A stretch of 64,000 bases of DNA from JAWLHK01 sp041690355 [NCBI: bacterium]. Lineage in GTDB: Bacteria; J088; JAWLBW01. The position numbers and the translations under genes were made by a program. Shown here in pieces: positions 1 through 8,109 of this stretch; position 1 is the stretch's first letter; each line of letters begins with the position of its first letter. The stretch is from NCBI GenBank assembly GCA_041690355.1, contig JAWLHK010000007.1, positions 1 to 64,000 on the forward strand, in the 5' to 3' direction. Under the pieces are notes generated by a model. It worked only from the letters and a program-made list of their open reading frames with translations, did no database searches and was not told the DNA's origin.

Positions 1-58
1 AATGCATCTGGCTGAGATTGGGGCCCTTGCGCGAGGCCAGATACGGGCGGCGGTTCAT
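1..58 (-). CDS. Start of a truncated gene, possibly thiC (phosphomethylpyrimidine synthase)
   Basis: Only the first 19 codons lie in the window; the gene runs off the left edge. The ATG on the minus strand at 58 has GAGAGGA six bases upstream, a good ribosome binding site, so the start looks genuine. The readable N-terminus begins MNRRPYLASRKG and ends LSQMH. In ThiC proteins a T/SQMH block opens the conserved part, so ThiC is a reasonable guess, but 19 residues cannot prove it. I looked for a TPP riboswitch in 60-234 and saw no clear one. Confidence 0.35.
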   Translation of the reverse strand, partial: MNRRPYLASRKGPNLSQMH

Positions 59-234
59 GGCGTGTCCTCTCGGTATGAAAAAGGTCGGTCCGGAAACGCA
101 TTGAAACGACCGCAGACGGTCGGGCAGAACCGGATCGTTCCGCACACGGGGGCGAGCGGAACAAGGACATATTCTACACTATTGGACCGCTTCGCAGCAG
201 AAGGCACGGAGGCTTTTCTGTTATTCTGTTCGGC

Positions 235-1197
235 ATGACTCTGTCGTCTGGCGCCCTTGCCGTCGCCGCGCTTCTTCATCTTGCGCCCGCCGAGGCCCCG
301 ATCACCGGAACCACCGGCCAGACTGTCGAGTCCTCTGCCCCACTCGACGACGGTTTCGCTCCGGCTCCGGCCACGGGTGAGACGGCGGCCCCGATCGACG
401 AACTCGCCGACGGCGTCACCGCCCCTGTCACGGCGCCCACCGAGGTCATCGATCGCGCCTGGCGCGCCCGGCTCGGCATCACTCTCAGCCTGGCCGAGGG
501 AAACACGAGCACCCGCAACTACGGCCTGACCGCCGATGTGCGCAAGGAAGAGATCCTCTGGTTTTTCAACGGCGACGCCTTCGTGTTGTACGGTCTGACA
601 CGCACCCCCTCGCGGGTACCGAATCCCGAAGGAGCCACGCCGCAGGAGCGGGCCGGCGTGCCGGGAACCGAGTTTCAGGAGACGGCGAACGCCTGGTCGC
701 TGCGCACCAAGTACGGCCGGTACTTCGGACATGCCCGCGTTCAGTACCTTTTTGCCGCCCCCGCAATCGAAAGCGACTTCTTTCGCGGATTCTGGTGGCA
801 GCGGGTCGTCCAGGCAGGGTACGGACGCAAGATCGAGACCGACGGTTTTCTGATGAAGGCCGAAATCGGGCCCGACTTCACCGAAGAACGCCAGGTGACG
901 CACTTCACGCGCAGCCGCCTTTCGCTGGCCGTCAACGCGTCGGCCGAGTACCAGCTCAACAGCAAGGTGACCCTGCGCGAAGAGCTGTCACACATTCGCG
1001 ACATCGCCTCGAACGAGGTCGACCTGAAGCCCTTTCACGAGTACCGCACCCGCAGCAAAACCGACGTCGTCGTCACGCTGACCGATGCGTTCAGCCTCGC
1101 CATTGGCGTTCTGACCGAGCACACCTCCGACCCGGTGCCCGGCGCCCATCCGCTCGACGTCAAGACGACGGCGGCGCTCACCTACAGTCTGCTGTAG
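235..1197 (+). CDS. DUF481 family putative outer-membrane beta-barrel protein
   Basis: A 320-residue protein with a hydrophobic N-terminal segment (residues about 5-20, ending in an Ala/Pro-rich stretch) that looks like an export signal, then a low-complexity Ala/Pro/Thr linker to about residue 75. From RARLGITLSLAEGNTSTRNYG onward there are alternating amphipathic strands typical of the DUF481 (YdiY-like, salt-induced outer-membrane protein) family, ending in an aromatic/hydrophobic C-terminus (TYSLL) as many barrel proteins do. Family members are thought to sit in the outer membrane; no substrate is established. The ATG has only a distant GGAGG (about 22 bases away) but a TATTCT hexamer seven bases upstream, so it may be read from a very short leader. 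It stands alone, followed by the MFS gene on the same strand. Confidence 0.7.
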   Translation: MTLSSGALAVAALLHLAPAEAPITGTTGQTVESSAPLDDGFAPAPATGETAAPIDELADGVTAPVTAPTEVIDRAWRARLGITLSLAEGNTSTRNYGLTADVRKEEILWFFNGDAFVLYGLTRTPSRVPNPEGATPQERAGVPGTEFQETANAWSLRTKYGRYFGHARVQYLFAAPAIESDFFRGFWWQRVVQAGYGRKIETDGFLMKAEIGPDFTEERQVTHFTRSRLSLAVNASAEYQLNSKVTLREELSHIRDIASNEVDLKPFHEYRTRSKTDVVVTLTDAFSLAIGVLTEHTSDPVPGAHPLDVKTTAALTYSLL

Positions 1198-1282
1198 CGC
1201 AACCCGGCCCGGTCTTCCTGTCCCCCGGCGCTCTCCCCTCCGAAGCGGCATCCCTCACGCGCGGGCACTCCCTTTTGATACG

Positions 1283-2758
1283 ATGGCTGTCTCCATGACA
1301 ACCATGGCAACGGGCGGATTTGACGCAAAGGGCCGGCGCGCCGCATTGGCAGAAGGCGGGTTCGCCGCCGTCTGGGTCGCGCTGACGACCGGCCCGTTTC
1401 TCGCCGGTTTCGCCGTCGCGCTGCAGGCCGGCGCCTTCGTACAGGGACTGCTCGTTTCCCTCCCCTTTCTGGCCTCGACGGCGCAGCTTGCCGGGGCATG
1501 GGCCGTCGAAGTGAAGGGACTCCCGCGCCGGACCACGGCCATCCGCGGGTTTCTCGTCAGCCGCTTCGCCTTTGTCCTGCTCGCCGTCGCCGGCGCCGCG
1601 CTGCTCCCCGCCTACGGCCCAGCAATGCTCATGGCCACCCTGATACTGGTCGCCGTGTCGCACCTCGCGCACCACTTCGGCCACGTGGCCTGGCTCAGCC
1701 TGCTCAGTAACGGCGTCCCCGCCGCGGGCCGGGGCGGGTTCTTCGGCGCCCGCAATCTGCTCGCCGGAACGGTTTCAGTCGCCTTCACAGCCGCCGGCGG
1801 CCTCGTCGCCGGGTTCGACTTCGGCCGTCCCGCTGCTGAACACACGGGCTACCTGATACTCTTCGCGACGGCGGCCGTCCTCGGCATGTCGGGCGTGAGC
1901 GCGATCCGCCGCATCCCCCCCGAGCCGCGCCCGCCCGCGGCCGCGCGGCCCGCCCTGAGCCAGTCGGTGCGCCAATGTCTGCGCGATCGGGACTACCGGC
2001 GATTCCTCGTCTTCTATCTCTGCTGGATGGGGGCCGTCTACATCGCGTCGCCCTTCTTCAACTTTTACTTTCTCGATGCCATGCGGCTCGACATCGGTTT
2101 CGTGGCCCTGGCGCAGACGGCGTCGACCTTCGCGGCCCTGACGACCGTGCGCATCTGGGGGAACATGGTCGACCGCTTCGGCTGCAAGCCGATCCTCACG
2201 GTAACCCTCAGCGTGGCCACCCTGATTCCCCTCGTCTACACCTTCACGACGCCGGCGAATATCCACGCCGTCGCCCTCGGTATGCAGGCGCTGAGCGGAG
2301 CCGTGTGGTCGGGACTCAGCCTGGCCGGATACAACTTTCTCCTGAAGCTCGCCCCCGAACGCAACAACGCAACCTACCTTGCGACCTTCGGAACTCTTTC
2401 GGGGCTGGCGAGCGGTCTGGCGCCGCTGGCGGCCGGGGCTGCGAGCCATGCCTTCGACGGCATGGCGTGGACGCTGGCCGGCATCGAGATGGGGCGCTAC
2501 CAGCTGCTCTTTCTGGCGTCGTTTGTCGCGCGCGGCGCGGCCGCGATGCTGCTCATGCGGATTCCGGAACCGGCGGCCCGATCGGCGGTCGACGTCGTGC
2601 GCGCACTGGGCACCTGGCGTACGCTCTTCAGCATCACGGGTCTGGATCTGGTCTACAGCTACGTGCTCGCGCCGATCTACCGGCGGTTCGGGGGACGGCC
2701 GGTACAGGAGGACGGCGCGGCGGGCACAGAGACACAGCGGAAAACGACCCCGGTCTAG
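1283..2758 (+). CDS. Major facilitator superfamily (MFS) transporter
   Basis: A 491-residue integral membrane protein with about a dozen hydrophobic segments and short charged loops. The central loop between the two six-helix halves lies around residues 205-235 (a Pro/Arg-rich stretch followed by a conserved-looking LRDRDYRRFL amphipathic helix). An N-terminal-half GARN/FFGARNLLAG motif and the loop NMVDRFGCKP after helix 8 match the repeated MFS signature. The substrate cannot be inferred; this subfamily with a DRDYRRFL entry to the C-half is common in delta-like genomes. The annotated ATG is followed by two more in-frame ATGs within ten codons, so the exact start is uncertain. It converges on the small exported protein at 2790. 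Confidence 0.75.
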   Translation: MAVSMTTMATGGFDAKGRRAALAEGGFAAVWVALTTGPFLAGFAVALQAGAFVQGLLVSLPFLASTAQLAGAWAVEVKGLPRRTTAIRGFLVSRFAFVLLAVAGAALLPAYGPAMLMATLILVAVSHLAHHFGHVAWLSLLSNGVPAAGRGGFFGARNLLAGTVSVAFTAAGGLVAGFDFGRPAAEHTGYLILFATAAVLGMSGVSAIRRIPPEPRPPAAARPALSQSVRQCLRDRDYRRFLVFYLCWMGAVYIASPFFNFYFLDAMRLDIGFVALAQTASTFAALTTVRIWGNMVDRFGCKPILTVTLSVATLIPLVYTFTTPANIHAVALGMQALSGAVWSGLSLAGYNFLLKLAPERNNATYLATFGTLSGLASGLAPLAAGAASHAFDGMAWTLAGIEMGRYQLLFLASFVARGAAAMLLMRIPEPAARSAVDVVRALGTWRTLFSITGLDLVYSYVLAPIYRRFGGRPVQEDGAAGTETQRKTTPV

Positions 2759-2789
2759 GAACGGGGAACCGCGGAGAAGTCCAGCGTGC

Positions 2790-3260
2790 TCAGAGGTCGA
2801 TTTCGGGGAAGGATTCCACGCGAACCTGAATCGGCACGCCGGGCGCGAGGCCGAGAATGCGGCGCGCGGGGCGCAGCGTGGCATTTCCCTCGATCATGAT
2901 CAGGCGCAGGATACGCTGGGCCAGCGGATCGCTCGGCACCAGATGGGCCGCATTCACGAGCGGCCCGGTATCGTCGGCGTCGAACGCCGTCACCGGCAGG
3001 TAGAAGCAGTCGCCGTTCCACGTCCGATCCTGAATCAGATCGGCGAAGAGGCAGGCCTCGACCTGCACCGCCCGGCCGTTGCGCCGCTGGATGACCAGCT
3101 CGAAGCGCCGCTCGACCCGGGTGCGTTCGCCCAGGTCCATCTGCTCCAGCCGGATGCTGCCCGCCACGAGCATCGTTTCGCGGGCCGCCGCCCCATTTCC
3201 CCCCGGACCGGGCCCCTGCAGCGCGAGCAGCAGGGCGGTCGCCGCCAGTATTCCCGCCAT
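2790..3260 (-). CDS. Small exported protein of unknown function
   Basis: A 156-residue product. The chosen ATG at 3260 gives the N-terminus MAGILAATALLLALQGPG, a short uncharged signal-peptide-like segment; an upstream in-frame start at 3296 would add 12 residues that do not improve the signal. The mature part is about 125 residues of mixed strand and helix with LVIQRRNGRAVQVEA and a single Cys pair-like arrangement (ACLFAD, GDCFYL), which could form a disulfide in the periplasm. I do not recognise the family. It converges with the MFS gene and lies downstream of the acyl-CoA dehydrogenase on the same strand, with a 75-base gap, so it could be co-transcribed with it. Confidence 0.5.
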   Translation of the reverse strand: MAGILAATALLLALQGPGPGGNGAAARETMLVAGSIRLEQMDLGERTRVERRFELVIQRRNGRAVQVEACLFADLIQDRTWNGDCFYLPVTAFDADDTGPLVNAAHLVPSDPLAQRILRLIMIEGNATLRPARRILGLAPGVPIQVRVESFPEIDL

Positions 3261-3335
3261 GGGACCATTCTGCGGCCGGTCTTGCCAAATTGTCAAGACG
3301 GCGGGAGAGAATCCGCCGGGTTCCGGCGCCGCCGC

Positions 3336-4574
3336 CTATTTCACGAGCCCCAGCTCGACGCGCGCGGCCGTGAGGTAGTTGATATGCGTGGTGCCGGCCC
3401 CGAGTTCGAGCAGCTTGGCGTCACGGGCGAGCTTGGCGATGTGGTACTCCTCCATATAGCCGTATCCGCCGTGGATCTGGATGGCCTTCATGGCGCAGTC
3501 GACCGCCATCTGCGAGGCATAGGCCTTCGATGCGGTGATGAAGGCCGCGTCGCGGATCCCCTTCTTCTGCATCCAGGCCAGCCGGTAGACGATGTTCTCG
3601 ACGTTCCGGTACTTCACGTACATGTCGGCAAGATCGAGCTGGATGGCCTGAAACTCGCCGATGGAACGCCCGAACTGCCGCCGATCCAGCGCATAGGTCT
3701 TCGAGCGCTCGTAGCACTCTTCGATGATGCCCCAGGCCATGGCCGGAATCCCCGAACGCTCATTACCCAGCGATTCCTTCGTATCCTGCCGGCCTTCGCC
3801 CTTTTCAACGCCGCCGAGCAGGTTCGCGCGGGGCACGCGCACGTTGTCGAAGAACAGCTCGCCCGTGGGCGAGTCCTTCATTCCCATTTTGTGGAACGGT
3901 TGGCCCTGGGTGAACCCCGGCATGCCCTTCTCGAGGATGAACGTCGAGACCGGCATCTGCTCGCGCGGCTGCCCCCGGTCGACTTTGGCGTAAACGATGA
4001 AAATGTCGGCGTAGGGTCCGTTCGTGATGAACGTCTTCTGGCCGTTGAGGATGTAGTCGTCGCCGTCGGGGACGGCAACGGTGCGCATGGAGCCGAAGGC
4101 GTCGCTTCCCGCGCCGGGCTCGGTCAGGCACCAGGCGCCGATCTTCTCGAAGGAGGTCAGCGCGAGCGCGTACTTCTCCACCTGGTCTGCCGTCCCTTTG
4201 GAGAGGACGGCCGCGCCGGCAAGCCCGGCCGACACGCCCCAGCTCGTCACGAAACCCGGCGAACAGCGGCTGAGCTCCTTGGTGACGACCGCCATCATCA
4301 TCGGGTTGCCCGCATCGCCCATGATATCCTTCATGCCCACCGCGCCGGCGGCCGCCCCGCCCGCCTCCTTCTCGCGCAGCTTGCGAACCCGGCTCTCGAC
4401 CGACATCTTCGCCATCTCGCCCAACCCCATCGAGGCCGAGAGATCGCGCATCAGATCGTAGGGGAGGAGTTCGCCGGATTCCAGCTGCGGCAGCGCCGGG
4501 CGCAGTTTGCGCTCGCACCACTGGCGCACCATATCCTGGATCATCACGGCCATTTCCGAAAGTTCGAACGACAT
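3336..4574 (-). CDS. Acyl-CoA dehydrogenase
   Basis: A 412-residue flavoenzyme of the acyl-CoA dehydrogenase superfamily, expected to oxidise an acyl-CoA to the 2,3-enoyl-CoA with FAD and pass electrons to ETF. It shows the N-terminal helical domain, the FAD/substrate signature WCLTEPGAGSDA followed by LNGQKTFITNG, and the C-terminal signature with QIHGGYGYMEEY and a terminal ARDAKLLELGAGTTHI block. The glutamate-containing YMEEY region sits where short/medium-chain enzymes carry the catalytic base region. Start choice: ATG 4574 has AGGGG about eight bases upstream; an in-frame ATG at 4619 lies exactly at the predicted transcription start and would give a 15-residue longer, leaderless product. 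A palindrome over the -35 box suggests TetR-type control. Confidence 0.85.
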   Translation of the reverse strand: MSFELSEMAVMIQDMVRQWCERKLRPALPQLESGELLPYDLMRDLSASMGLGEMAKMSVESRVRKLREKEAGGAAAGAVGMKDIMGDAGNPMMMAVVTKELSRCSPGFVTSWGVSAGLAGAAVLSKGTADQVEKYALALTSFEKIGAWCLTEPGAGSDAFGSMRTVAVPDGDDYILNGQKTFITNGPYADIFIVYAKVDRGQPREQMPVSTFILEKGMPGFTQGQPFHKMGMKDSPTGELFFDNVRVPRANLLGGVEKGEGRQDTKESLGNERSGIPAMAWGIIEECYERSKTYALDRRQFGRSIGEFQAIQLDLADMYVKYRNVENIVYRLAWMQKKGIRDAAFITASKAYASQMAVDCAMKAIQIHGGYGYMEEYHIAKLARDAKLLELGAGTTHINYLTAARVELGLVK

Positions 4575-4625
4575 CGCGCACCCCTGAGAGAAGAAAGCGC
4601 CCGGCGGCATGGCGGGCATGGCACA

Positions 4626-4655
4626 AGTATATCCGGAACGCTCCCCTTTTGTCTA
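4626..4655 (-). promoter_or_regulatory. Sigma70-like promoter of the first acyl-CoA dehydrogenase gene
   Basis: On the minus strand TAGACA (4650-4655) and TATACT (4626-4631) are separated by 18 bases, five of six matches to each consensus hexamer. Predicted transcription would start near 4619, 45 bases before the preferred ATG at 4574 and exactly on an alternative in-frame ATG. Confidence 0.5.
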
Positions 4656-4666
4656 CCGCTCGGTAG
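4653..4666. promoter_or_regulatory. Palindrome CTACCG-N2-CGGTAG, candidate TetR-family operator
   Basis: Perfect six-base arms around a two-base centre. It overlaps the -35 box of the acyl-CoA dehydrogenase promoter, the position expected for a repressor. TetR-family regulators of fatty-acid degradation often bind ACCG/CGGT-type palindromes; no tetR gene is adjacent, so the regulator would act from elsewhere. Confidence 0.4.
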
Positions 4667-4686
4667 GCTGCAGAAGCAGGGGGGGC

Positions 4687-5772
4687 TCAGGTCTGACGGA
4701 GCGGGAAGATCGATTCTCCGCGTGCCCGCCGCCGGTTCTCCTGGTGGAGCTGACCGCAGGCGGCGAGCACGTCGCGGCCGCGGCTTTTGCGGATGAAGAC
4801 GTGCATGCCCGCGGCCCGCAGCCGGGCGTGAAAGGCGAGCACGGCCGCATCGTCAGGGCGCAGGTAGGGAGACCCAGGATGCGCGTTGAAGGGGATCAGG
4901 TTCACCCGGCCCGGGACTCCTTCGAGAAGGCGGATGAGGTCGTCGGCGTCGGCCGCGGCGTCGTTCAGTCCGCCCAGCATGACGTACTCGAACATGACGG
5001 TGTGATGGTTCCCCCGTGTAGCGCTCCACTCCCGGATCCAGGCGAGCACGTCGCGGATCGGCCACGCTTTTTCTACCGGCATTACGGCGAGCCGCTTCTC
5101 CGGGTTCGGGCCGTTCAGGCTGAGGGCGAGCCGCACGGTCGTTTCGGCGAGAAGCCGCTGCATCGCCGGCAGCAGGCCGCTCGTGCTCACGGTGATGCGC
5201 CGGGCCGGAAAGCCGACGCCGAAATCGTCGGTCAGAATCGAGAGGGCGGCGAGCACATGATCCAGATTGTGCAGCGGCTCGCCCATGCCCATGAAGACGA
5301 TGTTCGTCAGCGGCGGAATGCCGGGTATGCCCTCGACCTCGCGGCGCACCCGCTTGAACTGGCCCACGATCTCGGCGGGCGTAAGGTGGCGGATGAGCCC
5401 CATCTTGCCGGTGAAGCAGAAATCGCAGGCCATGGCGCAGCCGACCTGCGACGAGATGCAGAGCGTGGCGCGGGTGTCGTCGGGGATGTAGACGGCTTCG
5501 ACGGTGCGATCGTCCTCGAGCCGCAGCAGATACTTGATGGTTCCGTCTTCGGCGGGCCGGGATTCGGCGACCGCGGGGAGCGGGGCCAGATCGTAGGCGG
5601 CACGCACGCGGGCAATCTGCCACGCGGGCGCCTCGACGGCGTCCCAGTCTGGCGCACCGCGCCCATGCACTTCGCGAAAGATGCGGCGGGCCTGCGCAAG
5701 CGTCAGACCGAACCGGGAGCGGGCCTCCTCGAGCCAGCCGTCGCGCGAAAGATTGTCGAAATAGGGGTGCAT
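4687..5772 (-). CDS. rlmN: 23S rRNA (adenine2503-C2)/tRNA adenine37 methyltransferase, radical SAM
   Basis: A 361-residue radical SAM enzyme that methylates C2 of A2503 in 23S rRNA and A37 in some tRNAs. The CxxxCxxC cluster motif is at C112, C116 and C119 (GCAMACDFC). MGMGEPL, the SLN stretch and the late cysteine in DVLAACGQL (the methyl-carrying/resolving Cys near residue 341) are all present, so the catalytic set is complete. Length matches the family. The ATG at 5772 is preceded on the minus strand by TACAAT twelve bases upstream and no clear Shine-Dalgarno, suggesting a short leader. It stands alone between the dehydrogenase and a large lipoprotein gene. Confidence 0.93.
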   Translation of the reverse strand: MHPYFDNLSRDGWLEEARSRFGLTLAQARRIFREVHGRGAPDWDAVEAPAWQIARVRAAYDLAPLPAVAESRPAEDGTIKYLLRLEDDRTVEAVYIPDDTRATLCISSQVGCAMACDFCFTGKMGLIRHLTPAEIVGQFKRVRREVEGIPGIPPLTNIVFMGMGEPLHNLDHVLAALSILTDDFGVGFPARRITVSTSGLLPAMQRLLAETTVRLALSLNGPNPEKRLAVMPVEKAWPIRDVLAWIREWSATRGNHHTVMFEYVMLGGLNDAAADADDLIRLLEGVPGRVNLIPFNAHPGSPYLRPDDAAVLAFHARLRAAGMHVFIRKSRGRDVLAACGQLHQENRRRARGESIFPLRQT

Positions 5773-5805
5773 GTGTCGGTGGTCATTGTAGCCTGCGCGC
5801 GAAGA

Positions 5806-5840
5806 CGAAAAAAGCCTGCCCGCGCGGCGCGGGCAGGCTT
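5806..5840 (-). terminator. Rho-independent terminator of the large lipoprotein gene
   Basis: Twelve-base perfect stem (AAGCCTGCCCGC and its complement) with a five-base loop, followed on the minus strand by a run of T. It lies just after the stop of the lipoprotein gene at 5863. Confidence 0.8.
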
Positions 5841-5862
5841 CGATGCATGGGCCGTACGAGGG

Positions 5863-7341
5863 TCAGAGCACGGTCACGAACCCCGTCTCGTCGGTGATCG
5901 TCACCTTACCCGTCGCGTCGACCGAGACCTGGTAGACGGACTTGCCGCCCGCGTCGTCGTAGACCGTCACGGTGCCCGTGCCCGATCCGTCGGCCGCGAA
6001 CGTGAAGGTCCCTTCTTCGTCCGGGTTCTGGGTCGTGTCCTTGAAATCCTTCTCGTACGCCTGACGCGACGTGCCGTCGGGGTAGTAGGTCATCTCGACG
6101 GTGGCGCTGTCGCCCAGGACGTTATAGACCTCGAGCGTGACCTGGTGCTGCGTAGCCGCTTCGACGACCGTCAGGCGGCCCGTGATGACGGTGTCGTCCC
6201 GATCGGTGTGCGTGAATTCTGCGGTCAGCGTGTTGCCCACGACACGGATGCTCGGAACGTCAAGTTCGGTCGTCTCGCCGTCGCGGAAGGTGATGATGCG
6301 GTGATAGGTACCGTTGCCGGCGTTGCGGCGCCAGATGCCTTCTTCGAACACGGTGTCGATGACATGCGGTTCGGGAAAGGTGGTGGTGACTTCGTACGCG
6401 CCCGACGAGAGGTTCACCGAGCCTTCGCGTTCGAAGCCGTCCCGGCCGGCGGCGGCGATCGAGATGTTCGTGCCGTCCGACTCGACGTGCATCGTGTCGG
6501 CCTTGCCGTCGGCATAGTAGCGGTTTCCGTCGAACGTGCCGATGTCCTTGCCCGTGATGACGGCCACTTCGGTCGTCATCGTCACGTCGCCGGCCGCATG
6601 GGTGATCGTGCGCCGCGCCTCGCCCTGGCTCATGTCCTGGCCGTCGGTCAGCGGGGTCTGCGGAGTCACTTCAGCCGTTACGACGGTGCCGTTGCGCATC
6701 GTCACGACGTGCTCGTAATGAGCGTACTTGCGCGGCTTCGTGGGCTTCTCGAAGTCGCCCCCGAAGTCGACGATCAGCTCGCCGACCACCGATTCGCGCT
6801 CGTCGTTGGCGGGAAAATTGCGCGTGTTGACCACGTGGCTCCAGCCGTCGAGCACGTTGCCGTCGGTCGCGGCGCCGGCATACTCGAGCTCTTCGACATG
6901 CAGCGTGCCGTTGCCGCCGTCCTTATACTGGATCGCGGCGTCGACCTGGTAGTAGATGTAACCGCCGTTGCCGTCGCAGGTATACTTCAGCGTGATCTCG
7001 GCGCTCTTCTCGTCGGCGATGGCCGCGTAATCGTTCTTCGGGAACGTCACGCTGCCGGCGCTCAGGCACAGCTCGCCGAACATCGGCCGCAGCCCGGGGG
7101 CCGCGCTCATGGCCGGGGCCAGGCCGAAGCCGCCGCCGGTTTCGAGGCCCGGCGCCAGCGATTCAATGCCGCCGGCGAGGCCTTTGATCTCCAGAATGCC
7201 GCTCGTCAGATCGCGGGCAAAGACGTTCACGAGCCCCTTCTCGAGGGCGCCCTGATGGCGTTCCAGCGCATCCTGGATCAAATCGCCGCAGCCGGTGACG
7301 CCGGCCAGCAACGCAACGCCAAGTACCATTCCCTTTTTCAC
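5863..7341 (-). CDS. Large beta-rich lipoprotein of unknown function
   Basis: A 492-residue product. The start is a GTG at 7341 with GGGAGG six bases upstream; this gives VKKGMVLGVALLAGVTGC, a textbook lipoprotein signal with the lipidated Cys at position 18. Longer in-frame starts lack a ribosome site. After a short helical segment (ALERHQGALEKGLVNV) the rest is a long run of short repeating strands rich in Thr, Asp and Gly, with recurring phrases such as VTMRNGTVVTAEV, ITFRDGETTEL and MTYYPDGTSRQ, suggesting a stacked-strand (YD- or MORN-like) architecture. I do not recognise a family and no enzyme motif is visible. It is probably anchored to the outer membrane and monocistronic, given its own terminator. 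Confidence 0.7.
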   Translation of the reverse strand: MKKGMVLGVALLAGVTGCGDLIQDALERHQGALEKGLVNVFARDLTSGILEIKGLAGGIESLAPGLETGGGFGLAPAMSAAPGLRPMFGELCLSAGSVTFPKNDYAAIADEKSAEITLKYTCDGNGGYIYYQVDAAIQYKDGGNGTLHVEELEYAGAATDGNVLDGWSHVVNTRNFPANDERESVVGELIVDFGGDFEKPTKPRKYAHYEHVVTMRNGTVVTAEVTPQTPLTDGQDMSQGEARRTITHAAGDVTMTTEVAVITGKDIGTFDGNRYYADGKADTMHVESDGTNISIAAAGRDGFEREGSVNLSSGAYEVTTTFPEPHVIDTVFEEGIWRRNAGNGTYHRIITFRDGETTELDVPSIRVVGNTLTAEFTHTDRDDTVITGRLTVVEAATQHQVTLEVYNVLGDSATVEMTYYPDGTSRQAYEKDFKDTTQNPDEEGTFTFAADGSGTGTVTVYDDAGGKSVYQVSVDATGKVTITDETGFVTVL

Positions 7342-7502
7342 GTGGACCTCCCTTTGAGGATCAAATGCAGCAGGCTCGAAAGCCCTTGCCCGTGCAGTCA
7401 GCAAGAAGCATACCAAATGAGCGGCCGGCGTGCGACCACCGGGGGAACCATGGGTTTTGTGACGGTCCGCACAGGCTCCGGATGCCGTATGAAGACGGCG
7501 GC

Positions 7503-7516
7503 TGACATGGATGTCA
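7503..7516. promoter_or_regulatory. Palindrome TGACAT-GG-ATGTCA
   Basis: Perfect six-base arms around a two-base centre in the 201-base gap between the lipoprotein start (7341) and the end of thpR (7543). It sits about 160 bases upstream of the lipoprotein gene and might be an operator; there is nothing else to support this. Confidence 0.25.
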
Positions 7517-7542
7517 TGGCAGCTGGTAGCCGGGCCGTGGTC

Positions 7543-8109
7543 TTACGACGCCCTGGCGAGCGGGAACTCGGCGCGGGCCCGGTAGACAGAACCGCCGCGC
7601 TGCAGGGTACTCTCGAACAGCACGAAGCGGTCGAGGGGGAACCGGGTGCCCCGCAGGCGGCCGGCAAGCTCCGCGGGAAGCGCAATGCCCCGGCTGCGAT
7701 CCGGAAAGCGGGCGAGCGTGTAGTGCACCTTGAAGGGGCGTTGCTCCGGGGCGAAGCCGAGGGCCAGCGCCGCCTGCTCGAGGCCGCTCTGCAGTGCGAG
7801 AACCTGCGGATCCGCCTTGCCCTCGACCCAGAGGACGCGGGGGCGTCTGGGCGTCGGCGCCAGCACGAGCCCGCCCAGCTCGATGGTTCCGGCCGTGACG
7901 CTCGCGGCCGCCGCCTGCGCCCGCTCCCGCAGCGCCTCGACGTCGGTCTGGGCGGCGTTGCCGAGAAACCGCAGGGTCAGGTGAATTCCTTCGGGGCGCA
8001 CCCAGCGCAGGCGGTGTCCGAGATTCCGCAGATCCGTCTGCAGGGCGATCAGGGCCTCGTGGACGGCCGGGGGCGGAGCGGCCGCGAAGAACAGCCGCAG
8101 GGGGGTCAC
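7543..8109 (-). CDS. thpR: RNA 2',3'-cyclic phosphodiesterase (2H phosphoesterase, 2'-5' RNA ligase family)
   Basis: A 188-residue protein of the two-histidine phosphoesterase fold. Both signature motifs are present: HLT at residues 43-45 and HYT at 129-131, which provide the catalytic His/Thr pairs that hydrolyse 2',3'-cyclic phosphate ends. The GTG start at 8109 overlaps the cinA stop by four bases (GTGA), so translation is coupled to cinA. The cinA-thpR pairing recurs in many bacteria and fits a nucleotide/RNA end maintenance role. Confidence 0.85.
   Translation of the reverse strand: MTPLRLFFAAAPPPAVHEALIALQTDLRNLGHRLRWVRPEGIHLTLRFLGNAAQTDVEALRERAQAAAASVTAGTIELGGLVLAPTPRRPRVLWVEGKADPQVLALQSGLEQAALALGFAPEQRPFKVHYTLARFPDRSRGIALPAELAGRLRGTRFPLDRFVLFESTLQRGGSVYRARAEFPLARAS

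Noticed and set aside
60-234. TPP riboswitch upstream of the possible thiC
   Set aside because: No clear THI-box CUGAGA or ACCUGAUC element on the minus strand in this interval.
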